A stretch of 64,000 nt of DNA from Perkinsus marinus ATCC 50983 (taxonomy: Eukaryota; Perkinsozoa; Perkinsida; Perkinsidae): contig NW_003210321.1 in NCBI RefSeq assembly GCF_000006405.1, forward strand, positions 174,751 to 238,750, given 5' to 3'. The position numbers were made by a program, and so were the translations under genes. Within the stretch, counting starts at the first letter, position 1; every line of letters begins with the position of its first letter. Positions 23,225-33,881 of the stretch are shown here, one piece after another. The notes beneath the pieces are model-generated. The model searched no databases. It saw nothing but the letters and a program-made list of their open reading frames with translations, and was not told the DNA's origin.

Positions 23225-26200
23225 CTATTGGTGTTTAGCGCTTGCACTGACATATTGTGCTACACTGTCGATGGAACTGTTAGCCGGCAGAGCCACCATC
23301 GGGAAACCCATGGCACGAGAGATCTCCACCAGGAACGCATTAAGGCCTCTCTCGCCAACATCATTATCATCCAGGGTTGTAACAATAGCACCCTTAACGC
23401 CTTTCAAAGCGGAAATTTTCAAACAAACGTCGTGAACAACTGCGGCCACATCGCAACCACTAGCCGCATATAGTACTCTAAAACCACCAGCAGGGACCAC
23501 CACTGCTCCCTGGGATTGCAACACATTCTGTAGAGTATCAGAAGAAGGCTGCCCGACTAGTGAGATGACCATGCCAGACAGGGGCCCCTCAGGGGCCGAG
23601 GGCAGCAGTTGAGCTCGTCGAAGGCCACATATATACTCTTGGAAGGTCCCAAGCCCAACTTCAAAGTACTTCCCAGATGGTATGCGCGAGACGCTGTTAT
23701 CAACTGCATAAGTGTTAGTATCACCACACAGCTCTTTAACCGTGTCTTGATTGATAAATGTGCCCTCAGTCGGCCACGCATGCAAGGAACACTGCTCAAC
23801 TCTGTAGCCCGCCGAACGAAGGCATGTGAAGACCTCGGCCATGGGAATCGCATTTGGTTGGATCAGATGGAAAACTTTTCCATTCGTGTGTCGAATATCC
23901 CACAAACAATCGACTATAAAATCGCTCACCACATCAACAGGCGTGAGCTCCAGATGAAGCCCCTCAGTCTCAGTCGGGACCATTCCCAGTTCCACACAGG
24001 TCCTCACAAACTCTAGATTAGAGTCACGAGTATTCCAAGTCGCCAACCCATCAGGACCAACAGAGCCACCAAGATTTCCAAGTCGATACACAACCGCCGG
24101 CAGCCCCGTGGCCACCGCGAACTTATGAATGAGATTCTCAGCCGCCCACTTAGTCTGAGCATAGCCGCTCTTCAACTCATTAGCAACTGGTGAGTCCGCA
24201 TCGAATATGGAAAAGTCCTCGGCGAAATGCCTGCCTTTCCCCGCAGGGAAAACCGCATCAGTGCTGATATAGTGCAATGGCTTCACTTTGTTATACAAAC
24301 AGAACGATGCAACGTGAACTGACGCTTGAACCTGAACACACTATTGATAACAGCCACTGACCGATGACTCATCATAAAATAAAAATAATTCTCGCTTCGC
24401 TCCGCTTACATTGCCTTTGAAAAGCGCCTGGTAGGGATAGAGCAAATTCACTTGTGCAGCAGCATGAACCACACAATCGACATGAGTCGCCCAGTAGTCG
24501 TAGTCTTCAGAAGGCATTCCAAATCTCTCCAAAGAGACATCTCCAACCTGGCAGTTACATAATCATTAACACTTCTAGTCCACCTCAACCCTACCAGAAT
24601 GTGCACACGGTCCTTCGCATCAGCCAAGGCGAGACCATCACCATCAAGTAAATGGTATTGTTCCAGAGTTGCCAATAGCCTACGACGGCATGCTGCTGCA
24701 GGAGAAGACGCACTCGCATGAGGAGACGCTGACAAAGTCAACATCACTCATCCTCCCATTCAAAGAGCCGGCCCTACCACCATCGTCATGCCAACTACTC
24801 CTGTCCACAGGGGGCCGAATAACGCAGTATACAGATATGCGAGGGCTGCTCTTAAGAAGACTCACCAGTATATGTGAACCGAGAAAACCTGTCGCTCCTG
24901 TGACGAGGACCTGCAAGACTATACGGTGACAATTGAAAGAACTTTAATATTTCACCCTAGAGTTGCCGAACGATCCCTCGTTAACAATGTTCCGCCAGAA
25001 AGCCCTCACTTGCTGCATCGAAGAAGGATTGACGAGAAAGGACTTTTGCAAAATGGAGACCTCCTGGTGCCTGTAGAGAATAAAAATGTGATATTGACGG
25101 AAACAACATCACTCACACGCAGAGTGGAAGATATGCATAGAAATTTTGAGGAAATTTTGGGATGCTACTGTTCATTTCTCGACGTATATGAACTCCTACT
25201 TCATGAGGAAACTCCTGAGCTCAGCTGAGGAGAGCGAGCATATATTCCCCCAACACTCACAAGTCAAGTTCTTCATCTGAGACGGCTCTATCTGCGACTA
25301 TGAAATCTGCCATTCTCCTAACCTGACAACTAGAACCTTACCATCGCTCCACTAGTTACTCGCGGAAAGAAAACGATACCACAACTACACAAACTTCTAA
25401 AAACAGCCAAAAACAGTGGTTGAGAAACTACAGGAGCACTCTAGCATCACGCTTCCAAAAGCCCCCCCAGCAAACAGCATTTCGAATACTACCGACTGAT
25501 GATCAAACAAATCTTGCAGCGCTATTTCCTTCTCAGGGTACTCAGCGTTCAGCAACTGCAGCAATTTTATCGTCAACAACGAATGCCTAAGGAGAAGTCC
25601 GATCACAGCACTGAGTGGACCCTGCCTACGACCTACCCCCCGAGCTCAAAAAAACCCAGTGTCACATCTACAGTCGAAGTAGGTATGTCCAGCACTGTAG
25701 CATAGATGGACGCTATAGTACCTATAAAATGTNNNNNNNNNNNNNNNNNNNNNNNNNNNNNNNNNNNNNNNNNNNNNNNNNNNNNNNNNNNNNNNNNNNN
25801 NNNNNNNNNNNNNNNNNNNNNNNNNNNNNNNNAACACTGTTGCATGCAGTACGAGGCCACACATCTACCAAAGCCGACACGCTACGAACCACGATGTGAA
25901 ACAGTTTCGTCTTACTGTTCACAGGCAAAGTCGACAACACCGATATGTACGTGGGAATCATATAAAAAGGGAGACGGCTCTTCAGCTTAGACTTGATAGT
26001 TTTCTTCACCAACCCAGCATCAGCTGAGGGGTTCTTACGGACCTGACACCAACTGTGGGGAGAAAATACGCACATGGTCAACCACATATGTAGGTGACAA
26101 TATGGAAATTCTGATGAAATTTCGGGAAATTCTTGTTGGTTTCCGTACATTTCTACTCTAGTTCGTATGTGAACTCCTAGGGTCAGCTGAGAAAAGCGAA

Positions 26201-29200
26201 CACATATAACAACACAGCAGGATGCAGCGGACGAAGACCCCAAGGGGCAAAGCACTCACCACATAAGCAACAAGTTTCCGATCGTCGTTATGCATTGCTG
26301 TTGTTACGATACACTCGTGAATGATATCACCACAGAGCTCATACATGGCGACTTGTACCTACGTCAACGTGGGAAATAATGAACACTATTCACTACGTGC
26401 ATTAAGGAAAATATAAAAACTTTGGAAAATTTTGCCGAAACTATTTTTATCCATACGAACTCCGGTGGAAACCAACAAGATTTCACCCAAATTTCCTCAA
26501 AATTTTCATATTATCACCAACACCCGAGGTTGACCATGTGCATATTTCCGCGCTGTAGCGTCGTACGAAAATCAAGTCGATAAGTAACTCCTACAGGGAT
26601 GGGTGGACTTACCGCCTTGAGCTCAATGGAGTATCCACGAATCTTGACCATGGAATCACATCTACCAGATATCTCCAGCATACCTCCTTCCACCACATAG
26701 CCGACATCGCCGGTCTTATACCTGAAATCACAACCATACACACATGCTCAACTACTACGTGTGATGACGACAACATGGAAATGCAGATGGAAATTTCATA
26801 AAATCCTTTGCTTCCTGGACAATCCTACCAAAACCCGTATGTAACCTTTTTGTAGCTGATGAAAGAATTCCCGCGCTAAGCTTGTAGCGACGAACATATT
26901 CTCAACAACGAGATCTACTGCTATTCCATCGTGACCATGTGTTGGAAAATATGTAAACGGTCGATAACAGGTGTTAGTCGCAATATAAAAATTTCGAGGA
27001 ATTTTGGGAAATTCTTGTTGGTTTTTGTACACTTCCTCCTGTATTCGCATATGAACTTGCATATAAGTGAGGAATTTTCTGAGCACAGCTGGAGAAAGCG
27101 ATCAAATTTTTCACAAGCTGAACTCACATTCGTTTGCCATTCCTCGTGATAAACTTAGCTGCAGTCAACTCAGGCCGATTGAGATAGCCAATTGCCAGAG
27201 TAGGGCCTTCCACGTATATCTCTCCAGCTACACCAAGGGGCACCGGCTCTAGTGATTCCGGATCAAGAATGTTCACCTGTAAATGGTCATTGTTGATAAT
27301 ATTTATTATTGTACACTATACCATAATACTATTATAATATCAACAATAAAACTACAAGGTGGTACTTCAAAATATTTTCGCTTTCCTCAGCAGAGCTCAA
27401 TGGCCTCCTTACTGATCACAGGAGTTCATATACAAATAGAAAGAATATACATAAAAATTTTCCAAAACTTTCTCAGAGTTTTGATATTGTCACCAACGCA
27501 TGTCGTTGACCCTGTGTGAATTCTACCATACTGCCTTATGGCAAAATGCAAAATCCTAAATTGCTGATTACCTTCACTTGCGGTAGCAAGTTCCCAACTG
27601 GACAAAACTTCCTATTCGATGGCTCCAGCTGAAGGTCATCAACAGTAAGATCTGACCCAGCCACGTCATGACATTCGGAAACGGAGTACCTTCAGAAAAG
27701 ATATCCCACGTAGAACACATCGAATTTACCTACAAGTTGTGGATTCTCGTCTTGGGGAGATGTTTGCGTATTTTCTGACGCAACTGCGTAGACGCCACCT
27801 CACCACAAAGAATCTAAAAACAAATACCAAATTGTGGAAGTAGTAAAATCCCTGCCGGCCTACCACAAGTTTCAGCCCAGTCATGTCGGCGACCCCGGGG
27901 GAGTCCAACATCGCCTCCAACAGCGAGGGGGTGAACAGCATCCTACTGATGTTGTTCTCCTTAATCTGATAGGAGACTTCGCTAGTGACACTAAATAGAT
28001 GGTGCCTTACATATTGAGGTAGAATAGCAGAGTCGTAAATGACAGCGTCGGGAACCACATAAAGAGTTGCCCCCTTCAGCAGAGGACGGAGGAGCTCCCA
28101 CACGAAGAATACATTACCTGCAAGCCCGAAAACCAACATTAGGCGATATGAAGCTAGAGGCGGAACCTATTACATGCCTCCCGCTCATCCTTCCCATAGG
28201 GATACGCTCCAAAGCGGTAATCATAGCTCACTACCGCACCTCTGTGAGGACAGACGATTCCCTTAGGCTTCCCTGTGGTACCTACAACACCATCATAGGT
28301 CACCCAAGAGCACCCCCTTCCACTTTCTTACCACTGGAGTAAACACAATACGCCGGGTCGGTCTCCTTCACGCCCAAGTCTTGTGGCTTTTTACCATCAC
28401 TCAGCTCCTGGCGCCAGATGGAACTCTCATCGTCGAAAATAAATTTCTTTTGTGATTTCGGGAGTTTCTCAGCCAGAGCCTTCGTGGTACCTAAAATGCC
28501 CCAGTGTTAGGTTTGAGATATGAAGCCCCTCAGGGTTTGACAACAAAGGGAAAAATGTTCCTAATGTGATGACATTTACATAGGAAAGCTGATCGGAGAA
28601 TGTGTGGAAAATTCAAAGTGAGTTCCCCCCGCGAAAACATTATAGATTTTTGGAAGACTTTCTGGTTGCAACTCACAGACACAACAGGGCTTCGCATCGT
28701 CCATGACCATCTGTAGTAAATCGTCGGGATAGTTTGCATCGATGGGCATGTACCTGACACCAACTGTGGTGAAATAGTCACATAGGCAACCACATATGTT
28801 GGTGACAATATGAAAATTCTGAGGAAATTTTGCGAAATTCTTGTTGGTTTCCGTACATTTCTACCCTAGTTCGTATATGAACTCCCAGGGTCAGCTGAGA
28901 AAAGCGAACGCTGCCTTGAACGTAACTGACGGTAGTTCCCCACGATAAGCTTACGCCCCTCCAGCCTTGAGAGCAGCGATGTAGCTGACGACATAGCCAA
29001 CGTCCTTAGGCATGTATATGCCTACTAGGGATCCTATACCGGCACCATACTCTAACTGAAGACGCGCCGCCAGGGAGTCACTAAGGGAATCGAGCTCAGC
29101 ATAGGTGAGAGAGGTACGAGGTGAAGCACCTGCAGGGAAGGGGTCACGAGCATCTATGTTGTTATTAGTACCTCTACTGCCACCGCCAACCACGGCAATG

Positions 29201-29274
29201 TGATCAGGTGTTTTAGCAGCTTGCTCTCTAAAAAGGGTGTGGAGGACGACGTGAGGAGATGATGATGACGTCAT
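23225..29274 (-). CDS. NRPS-like A-T-R enzyme (adenylation-thiolation-reductase)
   Basis: Nineteen exons resolved from ATG 29274 to the stop at 23225. Adenylation motifs appear in order: ALKAGGAYMPID, YSSGTTGKPKG, GEIYVEGPTLAIGYL, YKTGDVG, GRCDSMVKIRG, LPFYMIPTYI and NSKTKL with the motif-10 Lys. The A5 position reads LYSVSECHDV instead of NxYGPTE. A carrier domain follows with the phosphopantetheine Ser in FFELGGHSLLTIKLL. The thioester-reductase domain has VLVTGATGFLGSHIL (NADPH site), HYISTDAV and SGYAQTKWAAE (YxxxK). After it come about 110 extra residues with GQPSSDTLQNVLQSQGAVVV. Such enzymes activate a carboxylic or amino acid and release it as aldehyde or alcohol; the substrate cannot be read here. 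Small introns are 44-56 nt; seven elements inflate others to 201-422 nt. A gap at 25733-25832 hides the end of the A-domain exon. Confidence 0.85.
25119..25257 (+). mobile_element. MITE-1 copy H, in A-T-R gene intron
   Basis: 139 bp copy. The 3' half (AACTCCT...GCTCAGCTGAGGAGAG, then CATATATTCCCCCAACACT) is well conserved and the 5' half is eroded. It sits in the 422 nt intron 25492-25071. Confidence 0.65.
25733..25832. other. Assembly gap (100 N)
   Basis: Exactly 100 Ns, so probably a placeholder of unknown true length. It falls between the adenylation and carrier exons of the A-T-R gene. Confidence 0.95.
26052..26216 (+). mobile_element. MITE-1 copy B, in A-T-R gene intron
   Basis: Well-preserved copy starting near GGGGAGAAAATACGCACATG and ending in GCGAACACATATAACAACAC. 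It lies in intron 26259-26043. The acceptor-side flank (GTTGGTGTCAG in gene sense) is identical to that of copy F. Confidence 0.75.
26371..26555 (-). mobile_element. MITE-1 copy C, in A-T-R gene intron
   Basis: 185 bp copy in intron 26612-26359, in the opposite orientation to B. Both ends begin GGGAAATA or GGAAATATGCACAT-like, so it resembles the fold-back form of copy A. In gene sense it ends about 10 nt before the acceptor. Confidence 0.7.
26733..26910 (+). mobile_element. MITE-1 copy N, in A-T-R gene intron
   Basis: Divergent copy. It keeps the left end (CATGCTCAACTACTACGTG, then GACAACATGG) and the right end (CGAACATATTCTCAACAACG). It shares intron 27127-26722 with copy D, in tandem. Confidence 0.6.
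26939..27120 (+). mobile_element. MITE-1 copy D, in A-T-R gene intron
   Basis: Starts GTTGGAAAATATGTAAACGG and ends GGAGAAAGCGATCAAATTTT. Second of two copies inside one 406 nt intron; about 46 nt of the intron remain outside the two elements. Confidence 0.65.
27368..27525 (-). mobile_element. MITE-1 copy E, in A-T-R gene intron
   Basis: Reverse-oriented copy with TTTTCGCTTTCCTCAGC at its left and CACCAACGCATGTCGTTGAC at its right, inside intron 27571-27277. The rest of that intron is a short AT-rich run. Confidence 0.65.
28762..28914 (+). mobile_element. MITE-1 copy F, in A-T-R gene intron 1
   Basis: Near-identical to copy B across the centre (GTTGGTTTCCGTACATTTCT, then CAGGGTCAGCTGAGAAAAG). 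Inside the first intron, 28954-28754, ending 10 nt from the acceptor. Confidence 0.75.
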
Positions 29275-30257
29275 TGGAAATAGCGAAATACGAGGGGTAT
29301 TAAGAAAGGGGCCTGACAGAGACTAGCACCGCTCCAAGGGGTGGTACGGCAAAATAACGAGGAGACGAATTTCGTGGCGCGTGACGTTTCCCAAAGCGCA
29401 GTTTGGTTGTCCAAGTATGTACTCTTCCATCGGCCGAAATTTCAGTGTTGGCAGTCGGTCAACGGAGGGTTCAGCTTGTCTATTCCAGTGCGGGAAAATA
29501 TGCACATGGTAAACTGCATGTGTAGGTGGAGATATGGAAATTGGTTTCTGTACAATTTTACCTGAACCCTTATACGGACTCCTAATATTGGTGAGGAAAC
29601 TCCTGAGCTCAGCTGAGGAAACCGAACATATATTTCAACACTGTCGTATTCACTCTCAGTGATATGAGAACCTTACTATTGTTTACAATCGAGTATCAGA
29701 GACTCCCTATTATGATAGGGAGCTACAAACGCGATGATAATAAGTGATGTAGAGCTGGTAGTTTACTCCGTCAGCCGAGCGTGACTGAGCTTGGCTTCAG
29801 GCAGGCCGCGACTTCGCCAAGTGCATGCCCTATATTGTTTCCAGGTGCTCATACCACCCTTACTGGGAGTATTCAGTTTTTTTGAGAAATTTAGCGAAAT
29901 CTCATTTGAAGGCCTGTTGTTTTTGATCTCCCTGAGACGGCGGTTGTAGGTTCATTAGATATTCAGTTCCGCTGCCATCATATTGTGGCTATTATGCTCC
30001 TCAATACAAGGGTACTGTCATTGACACTAGAATGGCGCGATACTGATCTCACCAAGAGGTTGGTGTATTCGACCATGCGGACTTGCATACAACCTACATA
30101 TTTCTGTCCAATGCATATAAGTGCAGTTGTGTTTCCATATGGTCATTGGATTCGATAGTGAGAGTGTCGAGAGATGATTGGAAAATTTGAAAAAAATTAA
30201 CGCCATTTACACGACGCAATGGTCTTCGCAAGAACTTCCTAATTTCAACAGCAGGCG
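29275..30257. promoter_or_regulatory. Divergent intergenic region, A-T-R / monooxygenase
   Basis: About 980 nt between two start codons pointing away from each other, so it must hold both 5' ends. It contains element copy G at 29486-29643 and little else recognisable. No TATA box or repeated operator-like motif stands out. A TTTCAACAG acceptor lies just upstream of the monooxygenase ATG at 30258. Confidence 0.45.
29486..29643 (+). mobile_element. MITE-1 copy G, intergenic (best-defined ends)
   Basis: 158 bp copy with the clearest terminal inverted repeats: CAGTGCGGGAAAATATG at the left and CATATATTTCAACACTG at the right, the latter being CAGTGTTGAAATATATG inverted. It lies between the two divergent genes rather than in an intron. 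No certain target-site duplication. Confidence 0.75.
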
Positions 30258-32756
30258 ATGGAGCTCTCCCCCAGCCTAGGTCGACTTTGGGGGTACAAAG
30301 ACAGTATCAGGGCATTCGAACTCGCAGGGTTCGACTTCGCATCTTCAATGGCTGATTGCACCAGTAGAAGTACGGCTGAAAAGGTTTGCATCATCGGTGG
30401 TGGCGTATCGGGTCTCGTCACATTGAGGACTCTCCTCGCAGAAGGGTTTGATGTCACTTTGTACGGTATAGTGTCGCGGTCGTCCTCGGTCGAGTTTCTC
30501 TCTATTGCAGGCTTGAAGCACGGAGTAGGGTCGGTGGGGTCTGGGCTACGGGTTACGTCGGTCAAGGGGTAAGCATCTGAGAAATGGTGTGTCAATTCCT
30601 GCCAGGCTCAGTCGCCCAGTTGGTTTTATGAGTTCAGCGAGTTCCCAGTGGGAGAGCGTTATCCCCTTTTTATGAAAAAAGAGGAGCTCTGTAGTTACAT
30701 CGATGATTATGTAAACTCCTCGAGAAGAAGTGCAGGCGAATACCTATTATTCAATCTTGTCAGGTATCGCACTTTGAGCTTTCCTCGTATATCCACTGCA
30801 ATGTCGTCGTGACAGATCTCCACAATGTCAACGACAAGGCGTGGCGAGTGACCACCCAGGATGGTCAGCAAGGAATCTTCGATAAGGTTGTCATTTGTAA
30901 GTGTGCCCTTTAGTCTCACTGAGTGTTGCGGTATTCGTCCCGTAGGCACTGGACTCTTCAGAAAGAAGAAAATACCGAAATTTCCCGGTATGGACCGGAG
31001 TAGAGTTAAAGTCTTCCACACTTCTGAGTGTGAGTATTCTCATTTGTAGTTACCAACATCACTTTTCTCGTTAGGCGACGACCGCAGTGCCTTTACTGCT
31101 AAAGATGTGGTTTTTGTTGGTTACGGCAAGTCCACGTTAGATCTGATGAACGAACTTAAAGATGACGTGAAAAGCAGTAGGAAAGTTTGTTGAACTTATA
31201 AACAGTCATCGACTTGTCGTTTCGACACCTCGTAGTAGCCCCCCTGCATATTAATTTTAGCTACGTTCGTGTATCGAGAGCGACGTTGGCCTCTTCCTGG
31301 CAACTTATGGAAGATCTCCATCATCCATGTAAGAGTACAACTACACCCTTTCTCGTGAGTAGTTGCCTTAGGTCATGTTCTGCCGGGCTTTCGAGTGGCT
31401 ACTCCCTCCTTATTACACTGAGGAGGGGCCTCGGTCATGGCTTTATAGGATGTTCACAACTGCTTGGTGGTGGCTATGGGAGCACATACTAGACTGGCAA
31501 CATGGACTGAGTAAGGCGTCGCTGTTGGGCCGATCTAACTTTGAGAAATAACGGTTCGACAGCAATGGGGAAAATGTTCCTAACTGCTTCTTGAATGTTT
31601 TCCCAGCGACGTAGAACACCGGGTTTCGGACGACTCTCTGTGTTACTCAAAGAACTTTCAGGTGCTGCGTCTATGAGGCCGAGCTCGCCTTTTGTAGAGG
31701 ACATTTTCCACAACCAATTCGTAGGTAGACACTTGTGCGATTTGGAGCTGTGATGAATATCAGGTTGTCCCAGAAGGAACGTATGAGCGTATTGCAACAG
31801 GAGAAATCCGTAAGAGTATCCACGTTTTTCGATATGCTCTCGATGAGGCTATTGGGGATTGTAGTTCCCTGGCTGTATTGTTAGGTGCGAAGCAGGCCAC
31901 TATCGAGGAGTTCACCAAAGAGGGCATCCTGCTCAGCACTGGGGAGCAAATTGCATGCGATGCAGTCGTACTCGGTAGGCCAGTCTTGCAGTACGCCAAT
32001 TTCGGCCACTGAGACTATGCGTTATACAGGCACCGGCTTTGAGGCGGCAATGGAGATCTTGCCTGTGGAATGCAGGAATAGTTTAATCTGTGATAACGGC
32101 GAAGGTCCATGGCTGTATCGTCATATTGTAAGTACCCTAGCAGCGAAATGGTGTACTCTATCGTATGCTAGGTCCACCCAGAGTATATGCATCTAGGCTT
32201 CGTCGGCTGGGCTTCTACTAACATCAGTATTAGTAAGTAGAGGCGCGGCACGGCATGTTGATCGCCTATATAGTGTTCCCCAGTCGACGTATTATTCGAG
32301 CATGCAGGTACTTCTACTCTGCAAGCCCTTTGGCTAGCTGGATTCTGGAAGGGTAGAATCTCCCCGTCAATGCAAGGTGAGCAGTCGTTATCTATGCGAA
32401 TGATGTGAATGCAGCGGCAGAGCGGACCTGTGCAGATATGAAGTGCGACATTGCGAAGTACCGTAAGTGGGCGCTCGAGCATATCCCTCCAACACCGCAG
32501 CGGCCCTGCACTACGTTCCTCTACATAGATCTATATCACGATCAACTAGTGATGCATACGACTTATCTACAGCTAGCTGACAACTCCTTGTGTCAGGTCG
32601 AGGACTTGGGAGTCAGCAAGTACCTCCACGGTGGTATTTTTGATGACTTTATACTCTATTACCCGGCTACGTACCGCCCCTTGGTGAGCTTGTTGGGAAA
32701 TAAGCGTCTCAGCTGTGTTTTTTTTAAAGGTTCATCAGCTCTCTCTCGATCGGTAG
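30258..32756 (+). CDS. Flavin-containing monooxygenase
   Basis: Seventeen exons with consistent phases; introns 37-75 nt except one of 151 nt at 31511-31661. FAD-binding motif KVCIIGGGVSGLVTL near residue 45, followed by LLEARSRVGGVWATGY (the GGxW region), and SPSWFYEFSEFPVGERYP. An FMO-type segment reads IPKFPGMDR then VKVFHTSE. The NADPH motif is VVFVGYGKSTLDL. Later come TFVYRERRWPLPGN, the D-A-V-V-L-GTGFE loop split by an intron, LYRHIVHPEYMHLGFVG and STLQALWLAGFWKGR. The family oxygenates N, S or C atoms of small molecules using NADPH, FAD and oxygen. The divergent A-T-R gene next door suggests a shared pathway (inference). The 151 nt intron could hide one further exon. Confidence 0.85.
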
Positions 32757-33881
32757 AGTGAGGAGTACAAGTATTTCTATGAGATGTGTTGTTAGTAACA
32801 GCACACCTTAGTAACAGTAACAGTCTGCTACCCTCTATCTATCTCAACTTTATAATGTCTTCGACTTTGTAACTACATCACGTCTATCGATCATGCTTCT
32901 CTGATCTGCTTCCTCTTTCACTGTCTGATTGTGTTGAGATGTCAATACGGTTCGAGTACGACCGAGTGGGTTTCATAGTGGCATAGGAGGCAACCTCGGC
33001 TGAGGTGCTTGTCGTTGTCTTTAGAAGTATATGTGATAACTCGTACACGATCAGCAAGATGACGATCTATATATTCTGTGGAAGCTCGCATTTCTTCAAT
33101 GTTGCTGAATTGCACTACTAAGCGTTGCCCCACCGTCCAACACAACGTCATCAGTATCTTTGACTCTCTCGGTGCTGACTTGGACCAATCGGTGAGCAGT
33201 TAGTTTGCATACGTAGTCGCTTGAAGACCTTCTGAACGCATCCTTCGGAAGGATTATGACACATGTTGGTGGCAATATGAAAATTCTGGCAGAATTTTGA
33301 AAAATTCTCATCGCTTTCTTTACACTTCTACCCGGATTTATATCTTACTTCTACGATTAGTTGATCTCAGCTGAGGGAAGCGGACATATATTCCAACAAT
33401 AGCTCAAGAAATGTTCATAGGTTGTTGCAGAGGAGAACTCCTCGAGAACTTCTGTGAATGATCGTGGATTCAATTTGGATGGTTTAACCACAAAGCAACA
33501 CATGACAATTGGACGAAGCAACCCCGTCATTCGACGCGCCGTAAGCGTATGAGTTCTATCACTCCACCATGGACCGGAAAGTCTTCTAGTCCTATCTCAG
33601 GTAGCTAGATGGAAAAAGAAGGTTCAACAACAAAGTCAACTATGTGCTGAACCCATACAAGAAGCCTCGTGCGACGTGTCGTAACTGTGTTAACAGCATA
33701 TTCCAAGAAAAGCCACAATTGGTCGTGTGACATCTCAAGGACTTTTAATTCCACCTGTTGAGTATTTTCTACCCCTGTCTGTGCTGGTGATTGAATCACC
33801 TCCGTTATAGACCAACATATTTCTCGATCTGTGCTCTTGCTCAGTTTTGACTTCCCTTCTTAGTTGTTTTGTATTCTCTAC
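32757..33881. other. Intergenic with one MITE-1 copy
   Basis: Between the monooxygenase and the Sec14-GOLD gene. Copy I of the element is at 33254-33402. A tandem (AGTAACAGT)-like microrepeat lies at 32790-32825. No gene recognised; a minus-strand reading at 33605-33799 has no domain and is not accepted. Confidence 0.4.
33254..33402 (+). mobile_element. MITE-1 copy I, intergenic
   Basis: Divergent copy: ACATGTTGGTGGCAATATG at the left and GCGGACATATATTCCAACAA at the right. It is one of only two copies outside introns. Confidence 0.65.

Noticed and set aside
33605-33799. Minus-strand 64-codon reading
   Set aside because: No domain, no splice context and no neighbour exons; likely chance in intergenic DNA.
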